A DNA stretch of 64,000 bases from Crotophaga sulcirostris (GCA_013397455.1 VYZB01000117.1:915487-979486), one strand, 5' to 3'. Positions 11,347 through 23,521 are shown, counted from the first letter of the stretch. A program made the numbers and translations. Notes: a model not told the origin generated them from the letters alone.

Positions 11347-13299
11347 CACTGAAACAATTTTCATCCAGAAACCCCTTAGATTAGTAAATCAACTCTTTCC
11401 TTTCTCAACAGGCAAAACCACATATAAGAGACATCTCTTGCAGATAAGATGGTGAGAATTTCCTCTCATTTTCTGACAGACACAAGCATTTGAACTCAAG
11501 CCCAACTGAGCCCAAATCCATGACAGAACAGAGAGCTGAACAGCCACTGATCATTAAGGAGATCCAAATTAGGCTTATTCCTTCCCCCCAGCACTCTCCT
11601 CCTCAATGCTGCCTCCCCTCCAGTCACAACACATCCTTTTGGGATCTGCTTACCTGTTTGTCCTGCAATTGTAGCAAACAGTCTGTGGGGAATCCTGGAT
11701 GGGATCTTCAGTCCAGCTCTTATCTGGTAATACCTGAGAAGAAAGAATTAAAAATGATGTGTCATCTGATAGGTGACCACTTGATCCATCCTGAAATTCT
11801 GTGAGAACACATTCTGGGCATTTGCACTCAAATGCAAGTGCTTAAGAGAACAGGTGTGCTCAGAAATACTGAGTATTTTCTTCTGCCTTTTAGTTTTAAC
11901 TAAAATGGTTTTATACAGATTTTAATTAGACCCCTCCTATATCACAGTAGGCAGCACATGGACACAACGGCCTGGTGTGTGACTAATGGTCATGAAAAGC
12001 ACTTGGCTCCTTGTAGGGAAAACAGACAGCGAAATATCTATGATAAAAGGCAGTAATATTAGAAAAGGAGTGACAAAAATTTAATATAAAACAAAGAAAG
12101 AGGAAATTTCTGTGGAAAGACAACAAATTTCCTAATCTCATATGTTGGAAAATTCAATTTATACATAGTGATTATTATCTGCTGTTCCATGTTGAGGTTA
12201 CCATATCATGAAATTGTTAGCTTTAACCATAGCAAAAGCAGCAGTTATTTGCCATCCCATAGGTGATTACTATGTTAGATGAAGGAAGACAGAAAACCAA
12301 AACATTCTCAATTTCATTGGCTTCAGTTACACAGGTTACTTCAAAAAGTTTGCATATATGAGCTCAATCTAAACAGAGAAAAAAACCTCATATCAGTCTT
12401 CCCTCATCACTGCTTTCATGAACGAGGCATTAGAGGCAGTTAAGAGTACAGTACATTACACTGTAGATCAGGCAACCTGTAGCTCAGGAAACCTCCACCT
12501 GTTTGCAGATCCCCCACCGACCTGCTGTGACACCATGCTGATGTCAGTCCTCCCTTCTCTGCATTTTCCCTCCTACCCTTGGTTTGGTCTATTTGTTTAT
12601 AAATTCCTCATGTCTCACAAGTGCTTGCAGGTATTTTCAGCCCAATTTTTGTCTAAGACTCTGAATACAAAAATGAATGTTAAATTATAACTGTGAAGGT
12701 CTACCCAGCACCTAAAGGTGTTATGGCATTTAACAGAATTATTTCCTCAGAAGATTATGACCATATGTGGAAATGAACAGTTAAGACACCTAGTTTTCTG
12801 TAAACTCCTGTATGAACAACAGCTCATTCAGGTTGCACTTCCCCCCAAAAAACCTTGCTAGGGGTGTAATGGTGGAGAAAACAGATCTGGCTCTGCTAGG
12901 TTAAAAGCTGAACAAGGGCGTTTGATGGGAAGGAGAAAAAAAAAAATCCCGAACACTTCAGAGGCAACTGTGTCATGATCCTTCATAGCTGAGAGCTCAT
13001 GTTACTCTACCTACTCCAGTGGGCAGATCCTTGTCAGCTTGGATATAATTCCAGCACAACCTTTGACATTTTTAGATATCTGTTTTAGGCAAGAACTTGA
13101 ACATGAAAAGTTTCCATTTACATTCCAGTTTTCAACAAAGAAAATGAAAGAAGGTCAGGTTCTAAATAGACAACGTATATAGTTAAAAATAACAGCAACC
13201 AGATCTAACCTACCTGATCTTTCTCTCCTTTATGCTGTCCTTGCACTATGGCAGGAGTTTTTAATTAACCTTATTGCCTCTGATTTCTTCCAGAACTAA
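11347..13299. other. Unique DNA, no gene recognised
   Basis: No repeat or gene that I can name. The open frame at 11490-11804 (104 codons) is Ser, Pro and Cys rich and begins beside the LTR. I see no domain and no splice signals that would make it an exon. Confidence 0.5.
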
Positions 13300-13557
13300 C
13301 TAACTAGTTACTATCACAGGCAAAACAGACTCAACTTGGGGAAGATTACTTTAATTTATTCATAATTGGGTAGTAAGAAACCAAACATTAAGGCAACACC
13401 TCCTCCCACCCCACCTCCTTCTTCCCAGGTTCAGCTTCACTCTGTTTGACTCCTTTCCTCCCAAGCGGCTGAGGGGGATGCGGCTGGGAGTTACAGTCAG
13501 TTCCTAACAGACCCTCTCTGGCCATCCTCCTCACCCATCCTCTGCTCGAATGTGAAC
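13300..13557 (-). mobile_element. ERV LTR fragment, same family as the 10.2-11.3 kb LTR, opposite strand
   Basis: GGCAAAACAGACTCAACTTG, TTAATTTATT and AAGCGGCTGAGGGGGATG are the reverse complement of the 3' half of the LTR family at 10206-11346. Both true ends are missing. The AATAAA signal appears on the minus strand at 13355-13360. It is an internal fragment, more diverged than the longer copy. Confidence 0.75.
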
Positions 13558-16500
13558 AACTCCAGCTGGTTACCTACAGCCACACCATGACAATGTCTGC
13601 CTTCTCTCATCATGTGCCTCATGTTCAAAAGCATCTCAAGCAGCCCTAAATACTTTCGTTAGAAAACTGATTTTCAGAGGCTTGGGTGGTGCTCCAGATT
13701 TAGTTAGCAAAACCTGAGGAGACAATACATATGTGTCTAAGGTGCCAGTTTCAATGCCCATGTAGTCAAAACTCTCAGTAGACTTAGACATTCCACTCCT
13801 AAGAGAGGATGCTGGGCAGATTTCAGTTTCACTCCTTGTCAAGACTAGAACTGCCAACTACAATACAGCCCTGGATATCAAAAACACACGAAGACTCAAT
13901 ACTGGTGACTTCACTACAAGGTTCTTTCCATCTTTTATTATTTCCTTTGCAAAATGGACTATGTGTAATGACATAAAGGAGATAGGTCTTCATCTTATTT
14001 CACCCTTTCCCTGTCCATGCCCTTAATTTTGGCAAACTAATTTGAATGTTGGAGATATTCTGAAAGTCATAAATAGACATTTTCCTGTGTACCCATCAAG
14101 TTTAACTGCACAAAATGAAAAAAAACTGCATAGAAAAAATGCACAAACCTAAGGAACTCTCAGATTAAGGTTAAACTCTAAGGTTAAGTCCAGATATAAA
14201 GAGAATCTGGACACTAGTAAGGTCAGCAATATTAAGGAATCCAGCAAAAAATGAAACCAGTATTTCATAGGTGACCAAACATGTTTTCATTCTTAATGAA
14301 AAGAATGACACTAGTCAGCTACTAACAATTTATTGCAGGTTGTTTAGCACCTGATACCAAAAGTTCTGGTCTTGAAAGCACAGTGGCATTAAGCAATTCT
14401 GGTATGAATCATCACGGAATTAGATGCATTCTTTCTAAAGACAGACTTTAGAGAATGGTCCTATATACAGACAACGCAAGAGGCTTTAGAATATCCTGTT
14501 GTTTGAAGATTTGTGCAATTCTGGATATGTGTGCATTGCAATACCTTGCACCTCAAGGTAGTGACACTATTTAATGGCAGAGGACGATGATGCAGAAGAC
14601 CTCAGATCAAAGTCCCTCAACACCTCAGTGTCACTCAAGGATATTAACACACAGGGCAGTGGAAGTGTTAAAGGCTCAAACCCAAATATTAAATTAAATA
14701 TTAAATAGAAATAGAAATGCTCACAAATTGATCAGTTTATTCTCTTTAAAACTGAATAGTACTCCATATCAGTTTTGGGAACAAGTTATTTTTCAACAAA
14801 AGTTTCAGGCAAAATATTAAACACAGCTCCAAAGGAGGTTATAAATATCACAAGCAGAATATGAGCAAAGAATACCTTCACTTTGGGTGGCCAGAAAAAG
14901 TTAAAGGCATCCTCATGTAAGTTCCACCTGACCTCTTGATGTGCAGTTAAAATAAACAACCTCCATACAGGAAACTGAATAAAACCCATTAGTTGTTTGG
15001 TTGGTTGGTTTGGGGTTTGTTTTGGTTTGGTTTTTTTCTATTTTTAAGCCGCATATCAATATTTGAATGACAAGACAGGCAAATATTATCCATTCCTACT
15101 CAGAGCTTCCTCTCAGTCTTCACAGGCAGGGACGAATTGTGAAACAGTGATTTTATGCCTAAAAGAACACTTTAAAATGAACATTCCTGCTCCCACACTG
15201 TGAGGCTGGATGTTACTGCACAACAGTTTGAGTACTGTGAAGAGTGTTTTCCTGATCAAAATACAGGCTACTGCAAGATGCAGAGTCCCACTCATTTTCT
15301 TCTGCACCACACATAGAAAAATATCTTCGTTTCCCCTCCCAACTGCCCTACGCATTTCTTGATTGTGCCAGTACAAGTAATCATGAGACTAAGAGGTAAA
15401 CCAGAACCATGTTAATATGAGCACAAATAACAAATAGAACACTCTTTTGTCAGTACCTCTAGTAAAATCCACACTGCTCTTTGACTGAATGCTATGCTCA
15501 GCCCCTGCTAACAGGACAGTAGATGGAAAAAGTTTTTGACATGCTACGACCACTCATTCTGTTACAGGGAGGTATGGTCTGAACTAGAAATGGCACAAAT
15601 CATGCTGAGAAGCAACAGATACAGCTGATCACACAGTGGTTTTGGTTCTCCTTGGAATGAAGTGAATCATCTCCAGCTGGCTTTAAATAGCCTCATCAAG
15701 AAGTGGCCCCATAGGCTGCTCATCTTCACCATCTTCTTCCATTCCACTCAAGCAGAAGAGGGATCAGTTTAGTGGCCTGAGATTTGCTAGAGTCTGTGTG
15801 ACTTGTTCTCACCTGAGTGGAACATTTCCTTGAGAGTAGGCTGCTATCTGAATGGAGGCAATTGTACAGACATGGCTCCTCCTTCTTTAAGTAGCTGCTG
15901 TCTGCATTTCAGGCTTGGGAAAAAATCCTCCAGACAAGGACTTTATCTCTGCCCAGCTGAGTCAACCACTCCAAAATGACTTGAGGCACGAACAAAAAAA
16001 CTACAAAGAATAGGAACAGGATCTGGATGTCAAAATCTACACCTAAAAATGGAAAATCAAGCTGAGGTAAACACTGAAAAAGCCACAATGATAGTTAAGA
16101 GAAGGTCCTCAACCACATATGTGCAGGAAAAGACTATCTGATTGTGTGACACGGGGCTCACAGTAACGACAAATTAGAAAATGCCTCCAAAAATAATTTT
16201 GCCCTCTTGCTTACTATTTTTTTTAATGAGGAATACAAATAGGAAGGCTAAAGGGAAGGAATACAAAGCTCTGAAAAAGACCAAAGAGAAGATGCCACAT
16301 TCAAGGACGGCCGCATACATAGTGAAGATAAAGCTAGAGAATTTTGACAGAAGTGGCATGTTGAACTGGGCACTCAGTAACACAGGTTTACAGCGTTATG
16401 GACCCTGAGTGTGGCCCCAGAAAAACCTAAGACTTTATGGGAGATTTTGCAGGAAAGAATAATTAGGAAATAAATGAGAAATTGCAATGCAGTACCTGGT

Positions 16501-18499
16501 TTATTTTAATTAGGCTAAGTCTGTCTCATTAGAATTAGGCTAGGTAGTACCTCTCTTTGAGTAAACAGGTGGTCTTTGAGAGTTTCTTTAAGACAAGAAC
16601 AGTACAGAAAAGCTTATTTAGACTTCAGTAAAGTAGGGAGACCATGGAAAATTGCCAGTTAATGTGGAACAGGCACTGTGAAGGAAAGATCAGGAAACAG
16701 CAAGCTGATTTTATGAAAAAAAACTAAAAGAACTTGGCACACAACTAAGCAAAACACAGAGCAATCAGATCCCCTCTCGATCTATAAATACACTGGGAGG
16801 AAAAACATCAGGAAGGAAGAAGAAGAGTGAGGTACAAGAAAGTACAACATTGGCACAAGAAAAAACACATATAAATTGCCCATGAATTAATGCAATTTAG
16901 AAATAAGAAATTTTAGGTGGCAAAGCAGCAAGATTGTGAAACAACCTCTTAACAGAAGCAGGAATGACAAAGCCAATTTACTTTTAGGGGAAGTTTGGTA
17001 AATTCCCTAAATATTTCTAGAACATGGATCCCTCTTATTTGCAGGACCAATGTTATTTATTCAGGCAGTGCATACCTGTCCAATCTCTTCTCTCCTGCAA
17101 GACAGCCTGCATTGGTCACCCTAGCAGCAATGGATTTGCCACTACCATCTTCACTGTCAATTTGTGAATTATTAATCTTTGAAATTAAATAGATAATTTG
17201 AATATTAACTTTGTTTTCCTGTGTCTGGACACACATTACTCCCTGATGACTAGTACTGACTCATCATGGGCACTGACGTTAAAGTCTCCCTCTGGACCCT
17301 GACTCCACTAACAGACGTGTTGGGTGATACTACCTCCCCTTGCCTCCCACTCTAACCTTTCAGTCTGCAGGCACTGCAGTGGTCAGACTTCCTCTCAGGA
17401 AGAGATCACTCTCAGATGTTAAGTGTTCACTCAGTGAGCAAGAAGGGTGCAGAGGGTTGGGGTTTTATTTGCTGCTTTCTTTAATTATTACATGGCACTC
17501 AAATACATTTACTTTTGCAAGAATAAAATGATTCTACTTCAAATAAGTCATAGTGCCATCTCTAGTGATCTAACCATACCACAGGGCAGTACTTAACCCC
17601 AAAGGATTCTCAGCTCTCATCTAATCCTAAAAGCTGCTGCCTATTTGTCTTCCCTTGCCATTGACTGCTAGTGGCATCGTAGAGCCTAGGATAAGAAGGG
17701 ATGACTAGTTTGAAATAAGCAATTTGTTAGGCAATATTGATGTATCACACTACCAAGAGATCACTCCCACCAGGAGCCCTGACAGACAAGGTTGCTCCTC
17801 CTTAATCATTCCTGTAGCATGGAAATAAAAAAAAATATTGGCTCAGTACTGCTGCCATGGGAGCCAGACAAGTTCAAAACTGCATAACTTCTGCCTGATT
17901 TGAATCATGCCTGACCAGCTCCAAGGCTTAAAATTTCATCCCAAGTTAGGCTACATTTTAACAAACAGTGCTTAAGGTAATGCCTACTGCAAACAAACCA
18001 ACTGTATGCTCGAGCCTGATCAGTAAACCTGGAGTTTCTGTTGCTCCTCAGACCAGTGTTGGAGTTACTCTCCAGCAGCCCCTTTCAGCAACTCTGTTGA
18101 ATTACTGCTTCTGGGGAGCCGAGGCAGCACACTGTTTTGGAAGAGAATGAGGAAAAGCTTTCCAGTCAAAGAAAAATATGTTTTTCTTCATGAATGCAGC
18201 ATGAGAAGAGACCTCAAATTGCTATGCAAGATATAACTTCATTTGCTACAAGGAAAGTTTGCAACCAGAGGTTTCAGCTGGAAAAAGCATAGTACCTCTC
18301 TGGAAATATTACCAGATGTTTCTGTCCTGTGTGATGATCTCCAGAAGAGGATTCCCAAATGTGTTACAAAGTGAGAGCTACTTCCGACATATCCTAAAAA
18401 TTTATGTAGGACAGAGGAAATGTGATCAGCCAAGCTGATTCACAGGAAAACACAGTAATGCAATTATTTCCTATACAGACACTTGTGGCTGAAATATTA
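13558..18499. other. Unique AT-rich DNA, no gene recognised
   Basis: Nearly 5 kb with only chance-like frames (up to 87 codons, 15113-15376 minus). A G/T-rich tract at about 14995-15037 (TTGGTTGGTTTGGGG and TTTTGG units) is low complexity. I see no RNA gene or known mobile element. Confidence 0.5.
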
Positions 18500-18516
18500 G
18501 GGGGGGGGGGGGGGGG
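18500..18516 (+). repeat. Homopolymer run of 17 G
   Basis: Seventeen consecutive G residues followed by AAAG and then TCCCCC. Such tracts can form four-stranded DNA and are error-prone in sequencing, so the exact length is uncertain. Confidence 0.85.
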
Positions 18517-18618
18517 AAAGTCCCCCATCCAGATAGCTTCTGCTGAGAAAGCAGAAAGCGAAAAGCAATACTTGTCTTGAAGGTATACGGAGAAAGCACA
18601 AGTAAAGCTCTGTTCAAC

Positions 18619-18958
18619 TTATTGCTCTTCACAACTACCTGAAAGCAGGCTGTGGAGAGGTGTCTGTCTCTTCACTCCAGTAACAAGCCATAGGATGAGA
18701 GGAAATGGTCTCAGGTTGCATCAGGGGAGGTTTAGGCTGGTTACTAGGAAATATTCCTTCACCAAAAGATTTGTCAGGCATTTGAACAGGCTGCCCAGGG
18801 AACTGGTTGAGTCACCACCCCCTGGAGGTTTTTAAGACACATAGATGTGGTGCTGAGGGACATGGTTTAGTGATGAACTTGGCAGTGTTCGGTTTACGGT
18901 TGGACTTGATGATCTTAAATGATCTCTTTTCTAACCTAAACAATTCTGTGATTCTGTG
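18619..18958 (+). mobile_element. CR1 LINE, 5'-truncated, 3' end present
   Basis: It begins in TTATTGCTCTTCACAACTAC, near the end of ORF2. It carries GGCTGCCCAGGGAACTGG and the 3' untranslated words GGTTGGACTTGATGATC, and ends in the tail units ATTCTGTGATTCTGTG. The coding part is broken by stops, so it is an older copy. Its subfamily resembles the copy at 23038-23521 (GTGGTTTAGTGATGAACTTG-like 3' region). Confidence 0.93.
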
Positions 18959-19599
18959 AAAGGAGGCAAGACAGAGCATTGTGTTTATTTCTATTCCCTT
19001 CAATGAGACAAATCAGAAGTGCAGCCGTAAAAGAACCTGTAGCTGTGCATCAAAAACCAGAGGATTTTTCTTGCTTGTGGTGATAATGCATTAGGTTATG
19101 TATCTGACAGAGTCAAAATATTTCACAAATCTATAAAGTGTATGAGTCAAACAGCAGTGCACTTTATGAATCCATCCCCTGCTCCTTTACTGCCTATAAA
19201 TATTTTGTGGACACCTTGGGTATTCAAAGACAGAAGTGCATGGGAAAAGATGATGACTTTAAACCTAAGATTAAAGACAGAGAGATTAATTAGACTATGC
19301 TGCATATTTGCAGTGTGCAATATCCACACATGAGGAAGCCCTGCAATTAGACCACAGAATGTTTCAGACAAACCATTTCATCTCTTTATGCTAATGAGTA
19401 GCCAGTGTCAGTGGTTCACAAACACTTCCACTTTGTCAGCAAGATTTCCCTTCATGATCACCTTCCATACTGTGACAGTATAGTGTGCTAAGCAGCTGTG
19501 GGTGATGCCCAGGAACACAAGTATCAGTGCAGAACAGTGCTTATAAAACACATATTGATCACTGGTATAGCTTTTCAGAACGTAGGGGGTGTCTGTACC
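18959..19599. other. Unique DNA, no gene recognised
   Basis: No known repeat or gene was seen between the CR1 copy and the diverged LTR. Short opposing frames (63-74 codons) at 19142-19371 overlap each other and look like chance. Confidence 0.45.
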
Positions 19600-19939
19600 C
19601 AGGTGCTGGTAACGGTGCTGCTCTGAGGAGAGGAAGGGGCTGCCCCATGCTGGGGTTACAAAGGCAGCACAGGCAGAGGAGGAGGAAGCCAAGGAAGGAG
19701 CAACAGCAGAAGGAGCTGAGGCCAGAGGAAGAGGAGGGCAGGAGGTGCAGTAGGCCCAGAGCAGAGATCCCCTGCTGCTGGAGAGGCCTTGTTGGAGCAG
19801 GTTCTCACCCTCCCCAGGCGGTAGTGGTCCTGCAGGAGCTGCGGCCATGGAGAGCCCAGGCAGGAAGAGGTTGTCCCTGAAGGACTGTAGCCCAGGGCAG
19901 GGACCAGGATGGAGCCGAGAGGGGCTCTGATGGACTGAC

Positions 19940-20108
19940 TGAGGTGGTGGAGTCGCCGACCCTTGTTGTGTTTAAGGGAAGATTGGATGAGGCACTCAGT
20001 GCCATGGTTTAGGTGATGAGATGGTGTTAGTGTTGGCTTATAGGTTGGACTTGATGATCTCAGAGGTCTCTTCCAACCTGGTTATACTGTGATACTGTGA
20101 TACTGTGA
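19940..20108 (+). mobile_element. CR1 LINE, short 3' fragment inside the LTR
   Basis: It starts in GAGGTGGTGGAGTCGCCGAC, the last ORF2 codons, and includes GGCACTCAGTGCCATGGTTT. It ends in three GATACTGT-type tail units at 20084-20108. It is the same subfamily as the nested copy at 29182-29459 and the minus-strand copy at 9403-10108. Lying within the LTR, it must postdate it. Confidence 0.93.
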
Positions 20109-20320
20109 CTCCAACCCCCATCCCCACCCTGCACATCATTTGGCAGGGGCCAGGAGGTAGAAGTACAGGGAACGAAGGACAGAGCTCGAGACTGGGGAAA
20201 GGTGGAGGAGAGGAGTCAGGAGTGAAGGAATGTGGCTGACTGAGCCTCAGAATAAGGAGTTGGTAGGGGAAAAGTGGTTTAGGTTTTGTTTCACAGCATA
20301 CTAATCTTCTTTAAAATATC

Positions 20321-20326
20321 AATAAA
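20321..20326 (+). promoter_or_regulatory. LTR polyadenylation signal AATAAA
   Basis: AATAAA is followed by TTAATTTTCTCAAATCAAGC. It is in register with the AATAAA of the LTR at 11158 and supports a plus orientation for this copy. Confidence 0.55.
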
Positions 20327-20534
20327 TTAATTTTCTCAAATCAAGCCTGTTTTGCTGGTGATGGTAACCAGGATGTGATCTCCCTGCCTTTATCCTGTCC
20401 CAAGAGCTATTTTGTCTTATTTTCTCCCCCCCTGCTCTGTTGGGGAAGAGGAGTGAGAAGAGCAGCTGGGCAGGACCTGGCAGCTGGGCAGGAGCACATT
20501 CTCCGACCAAAGCTGAGCGATGCTGGAAATCCTG

Positions 20535-21246
20535 CGGTTTTCCTGCATCTCTAACTGCAACCTCAGCTGTGATATGTCCTAATTTTCCCTGATCAAATTA
20601 TCTTTACATTCTTCTAGTTGGCCTAATAAGGCTGCAATCTCTCTCTCTCTCACAAGTGCTTCCTGTTCCGCCTCTAACTGTTCCTTTAGCACTTGATCAG
20701 AACTGCCTTCTGTAGGTATGCCATGCCTTGTATCATCCAATTTAAATTAGAGTAGACAACTGAATCAGGTTATTGTACTGTTGCTATTGTAATTCTTCTT
20801 CATTTTGTTTTAATTTTATTTCCACTTTCATTTTTTGTAGTTGCTGTTCCAACTAGTTTAAAGTCTTTAAGTCTTCAGTTCCCCAGTTCTTGTATCTGTG
20901 CCACCAGTTTCTTTATTTTTATGTCACAAGCTGTGCATTCTTGATGGTTTTACTCTTTTTCTGATAAAAACTTACTGTACTTATCTTCTATTTATTTCTG
21001 CTTGCAAAAATTTTACCTCATATTCTCTCTGCATTCCAGAAGTCCTTGGTGTTTCTGTACTTTTAACTGTTCCTCCAGTTCCTTATTTTTTTGTATCCCA
21101 TTAAGTTTTCCTTTCTGTAGATTGCTTATACATCAGTTGCCACTGGTTTTCAAGCTGTTTTTCAAGGACTGGAATTTGCTTGTTTAGATTTACAGTCTCC
21201 AATAATTACTTAACCAAGTCCTGATTATTGTTCAATTGTTCTTCGT
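20535..21246 (-). pseudogene. Decayed coiled-coil coding relic, identity unknown
   Basis: Read on the minus strand, stretches in shifting frames encode Glu, Gln, Lys and Leu-rich sequence with heptad-like spacing. Pieces, in order: EEQLNNNQDLVK (about 21246), LEKQLENQWQLMYKQ (21166), NKELEEQLKVQKHQGLLE (21090), EQQLQKMKVEIKLKQNEEEL (20849), DQVLKEQLEAEQEALVRERD (20702) and LLGQLEECKDNLIREN (20634). Stops and frameshifts separate them. I do not recognise the parent. It could be a processed copy of a long host coiled-coil protein or an internal part of the adjacent retroelement. It lies next to the LTR but on the opposite strand to the LTR's inferred sense. The same bases on the plus strand give only Phe, Ser and Leu-rich frames. 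Confidence 0.55.
20637..20651 (+). repeat. Short (TC)n tract
   Basis: ATCTCTCTCTCTCTC. On the minus strand it encodes the RERE-like part of the coiled-coil relic, so it need not be an independent microsatellite. Confidence 0.7.
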
Positions 21247-23037
21247 GTTCTACATCCTATATTTTCATTTTAGAGGGCCAGTATCAAATAGTCCATACCC
21301 ACTTTGTCCACAGTCAGTTTGTATCTGTTTCATGGTCACTTTCAAACTTCTGGGAAGTTCTGAGAATCAGAATATGAAGATTTTTATACTTTTAAAAGCA
21401 ATGGCCTCTGAGAAGCTATTTCCTGACTGTCATTTTCTGTTGTCTCCTGTTTCCAGGAGTGAGATTTAAAACTTAATAAAATTTAGTGTAAATAACCACT
21501 TCTCCAATTGTATTTATCCATTTCAGTCTATAAACATTACAGAAACACTTTAGAACTCTCATGAGGCACCATATTTGTCTTATTCAAGTAAAAGGAGATG
21601 GTAGTATGAAAGTTTGAATTAAGAAAGAAAAAGAATGATCTTCAGGGATACTCAGCTGCTTTTGTATCTACTAAATGATTGCTATAGAGTGCCTCTTGTT
21701 TGCGCCCAGAACAGTTAAGGATTACTTAACTTTTTGAGATTGTCACGGTGTAAGATTTTTCAGGTGCTTCAGTCAGAAGAGTACAAAATCTCTCAATCTC
21801 TAGTGCTCTGTGTAATGGAAGAGCAGATTGAAAAAGGTTACTACTTGACTGTGAGATTAAATTAAACCATATTTTGAAGGTTTCTCATTGCTTTTGAGAC
21901 AAGGGTCCTTCTTAGGGTCCTAATTTTTCTGCCCTTTCCTTTCCCTGTCTCTCTTTTCCAACAATAAAGGACATTTATTTTATTTTACTCTGCTGTTCTG
22001 CATTCTACTGCAGACTCCTCTTCATCCCTACTTTACTATGCTGTCTGAAAGGGAAGTAAAGGGCAAAATGCTTTAAGAGTATGTATATGGGATTAAATAA
22101 AATACAATATTGCTACCTTGGTGACAATAAAAGGCAAGAGCTCCTGAGGTGAGCATAAAAGGAGATGTAAATAGTGCTGGTTGGTGTAATTGTCAGAGAG
22201 CTGCAGGGACACAAGGGCTGGAGCTTTTATGAGCTGTAGGGTTGTAAGTCTCTACAGAGAAGAGATGATCTGATGAAAAGCTACAGCAAGCTAAAAGTAT
22301 GAAAATGATCAAGGTTGTGGCTTGCCTAGATCCAAATGAAAGCTTTTCCTCTAATGCATCAAGTGTCAAGTGTAGGCTCTGATCGCTAATGCACTGAAAT
22401 ATGGAAGCTCTCCTGGTAACACTAGTGCTCATTTGCCAAAAGTTGTTTATATCTTCTTCACTTTTTTTTTCACAGAGCACTTAGTTATTGGGAGATTCCA
22501 GCTCTAAATCTTCCAGCTCTAAATATATCTGGTTGTGTTTGATCCCAGGGCATGCTGAGCACCTCCGAGAACCCTTGCATACTGTTTGCTTTGGTGAGAA
22601 TGAGTCACACTGAATACCTCTCAGGTCTGCTGAGCTGGACAGCATTTGTTGTTAAAACAGGATTTTCTGTCAGAATGAAAAAGCAAAGAAAAAGAGGGCT
22701 ACTATACATTTAGAATTCAACAATTTCCACTTATTGAATGCACAACTCCCTTTGTCATGTTTCCTTGTGCCTGCATGCTACAGCCTCCTTGTGGCTGAGA
22801 AGTCCGTTTTCAGTAGATCCACTATGACTTCTAATTTTGAGTAGAGTTGTCTAAGAGTTCATAAAAAAAATAGTAATGTTAACACGGGAAAGCAGAGTCA
22901 GGATGTAGGACATAAATCTTTTGATACAATGACACATATAGGGCTGTAGACAACAAAACTTGCAAGAGGAAACTATGTTCACATTGAAATACAATATTTT
23001 CTTGTGAAATAGAGAGAATAAAGACAGATAACCAAAA
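21247..23037. other. Unique DNA, no gene recognised
   Basis: The first 200 bp may be an upstream extension of the minus-strand coiled-coil relic: a frame reads KQIQTDCGQSGYGLFDTG just before a stop. I cannot confirm it. The rest has no recognisable repeat. The minus frame at 22193-22480 (95 codons) shows no domain. A 16-bp direct repeat (TTCCAGCTCTAAAT) occurs twice at about 22497-22525. Confidence 0.45.
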
Positions 23038-23521
23038 GGGGCCCCTCAAAATAAGAAAGACATTGAGGTGCTAGAGTGCATCCAAAGTAGAACAACAAAG
23101 CTGGTGAAGGATCTAGAGAACAAGTCCTATGAGGAGTGGCTGAGGGAACAAGCATTGTTTAGTCTCTAGAAAAGGAGGCTGAGGGTACACCTTCTCACTC
23201 TTTACAACTACCTGAAAGGAGGTTGTAGTGAAATGGAAGTTAGTCTCTCCCAAGTTACAAGTGATAGGACAAGAGGAAATGGCCTCAAGTTTCCCCAGGG
23301 GAGACGTAGACTGGATTTTAGGAAAAATTCCTTCACTGAAGGAGTTATCAAGGATTGGAACAGCCTGTTCGGGGAAGTGGTTGAGTCACCATCCCTGGGG
23401 TTATTTAAAAGACGTGTAGATGTGGGGTTTAGGGGCATGGTTTAGTGGTGAACTTGGTGGGGTTAGGTTTATGGTTGGACTTGATGATCACAAGAGTCTT
23501 TTCCAATCTGAACGATTCTAT
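23038..23521 (+). mobile_element. CR1 LINE, 5'-truncated, 3' end present
   Basis: It begins GGGGCCCCTCAAAATAAGAA (ORF2 region FWAPQ...KDIEVLE in the family) and keeps GCTGGTGAAGGATCTAGAGA, ACAACTACCTGAAAGGAGG and GGTTGGACTTGATGATC. It ends at AACGATTCTA with almost no tail. The reading frame has stops (for example TAG in the FSL..KRR region at about 23167), so the copy is inactive. Confidence 0.94.

Larger units (their letters stand above)
19600..20510 (+). mobile_element. Diverged ERV LTR, interrupted by a CR1 fragment
   Basis: Purine-rich GGAGCAACAGCAGAAGGAGC, TTGGAGCAGGTT and CTGCAGGAGCTG, followed by AATAAATTAATTTTCTCAAA and CTGGTGATGGTAACCAGG, match the order of blocks in the LTR at 10206-11346, with much more divergence. 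Both ends are approximate and no TG...CA pair is certain. A CR1 piece (19940-20108) lies between the repeat-bearing half and the polyadenylation half. The open frames here on both strands are by-products of GC-rich repeats. Confidence 0.65.

Noticed and set aside
19408..20005. Frames of 66-146 codons around the second LTR, one beginning with Ala and Pro-rich sequence
   Set aside because: They overlap on both strands in purine-rich LTR sequence and cross the CR1 junction, so they are not a conserved protein.
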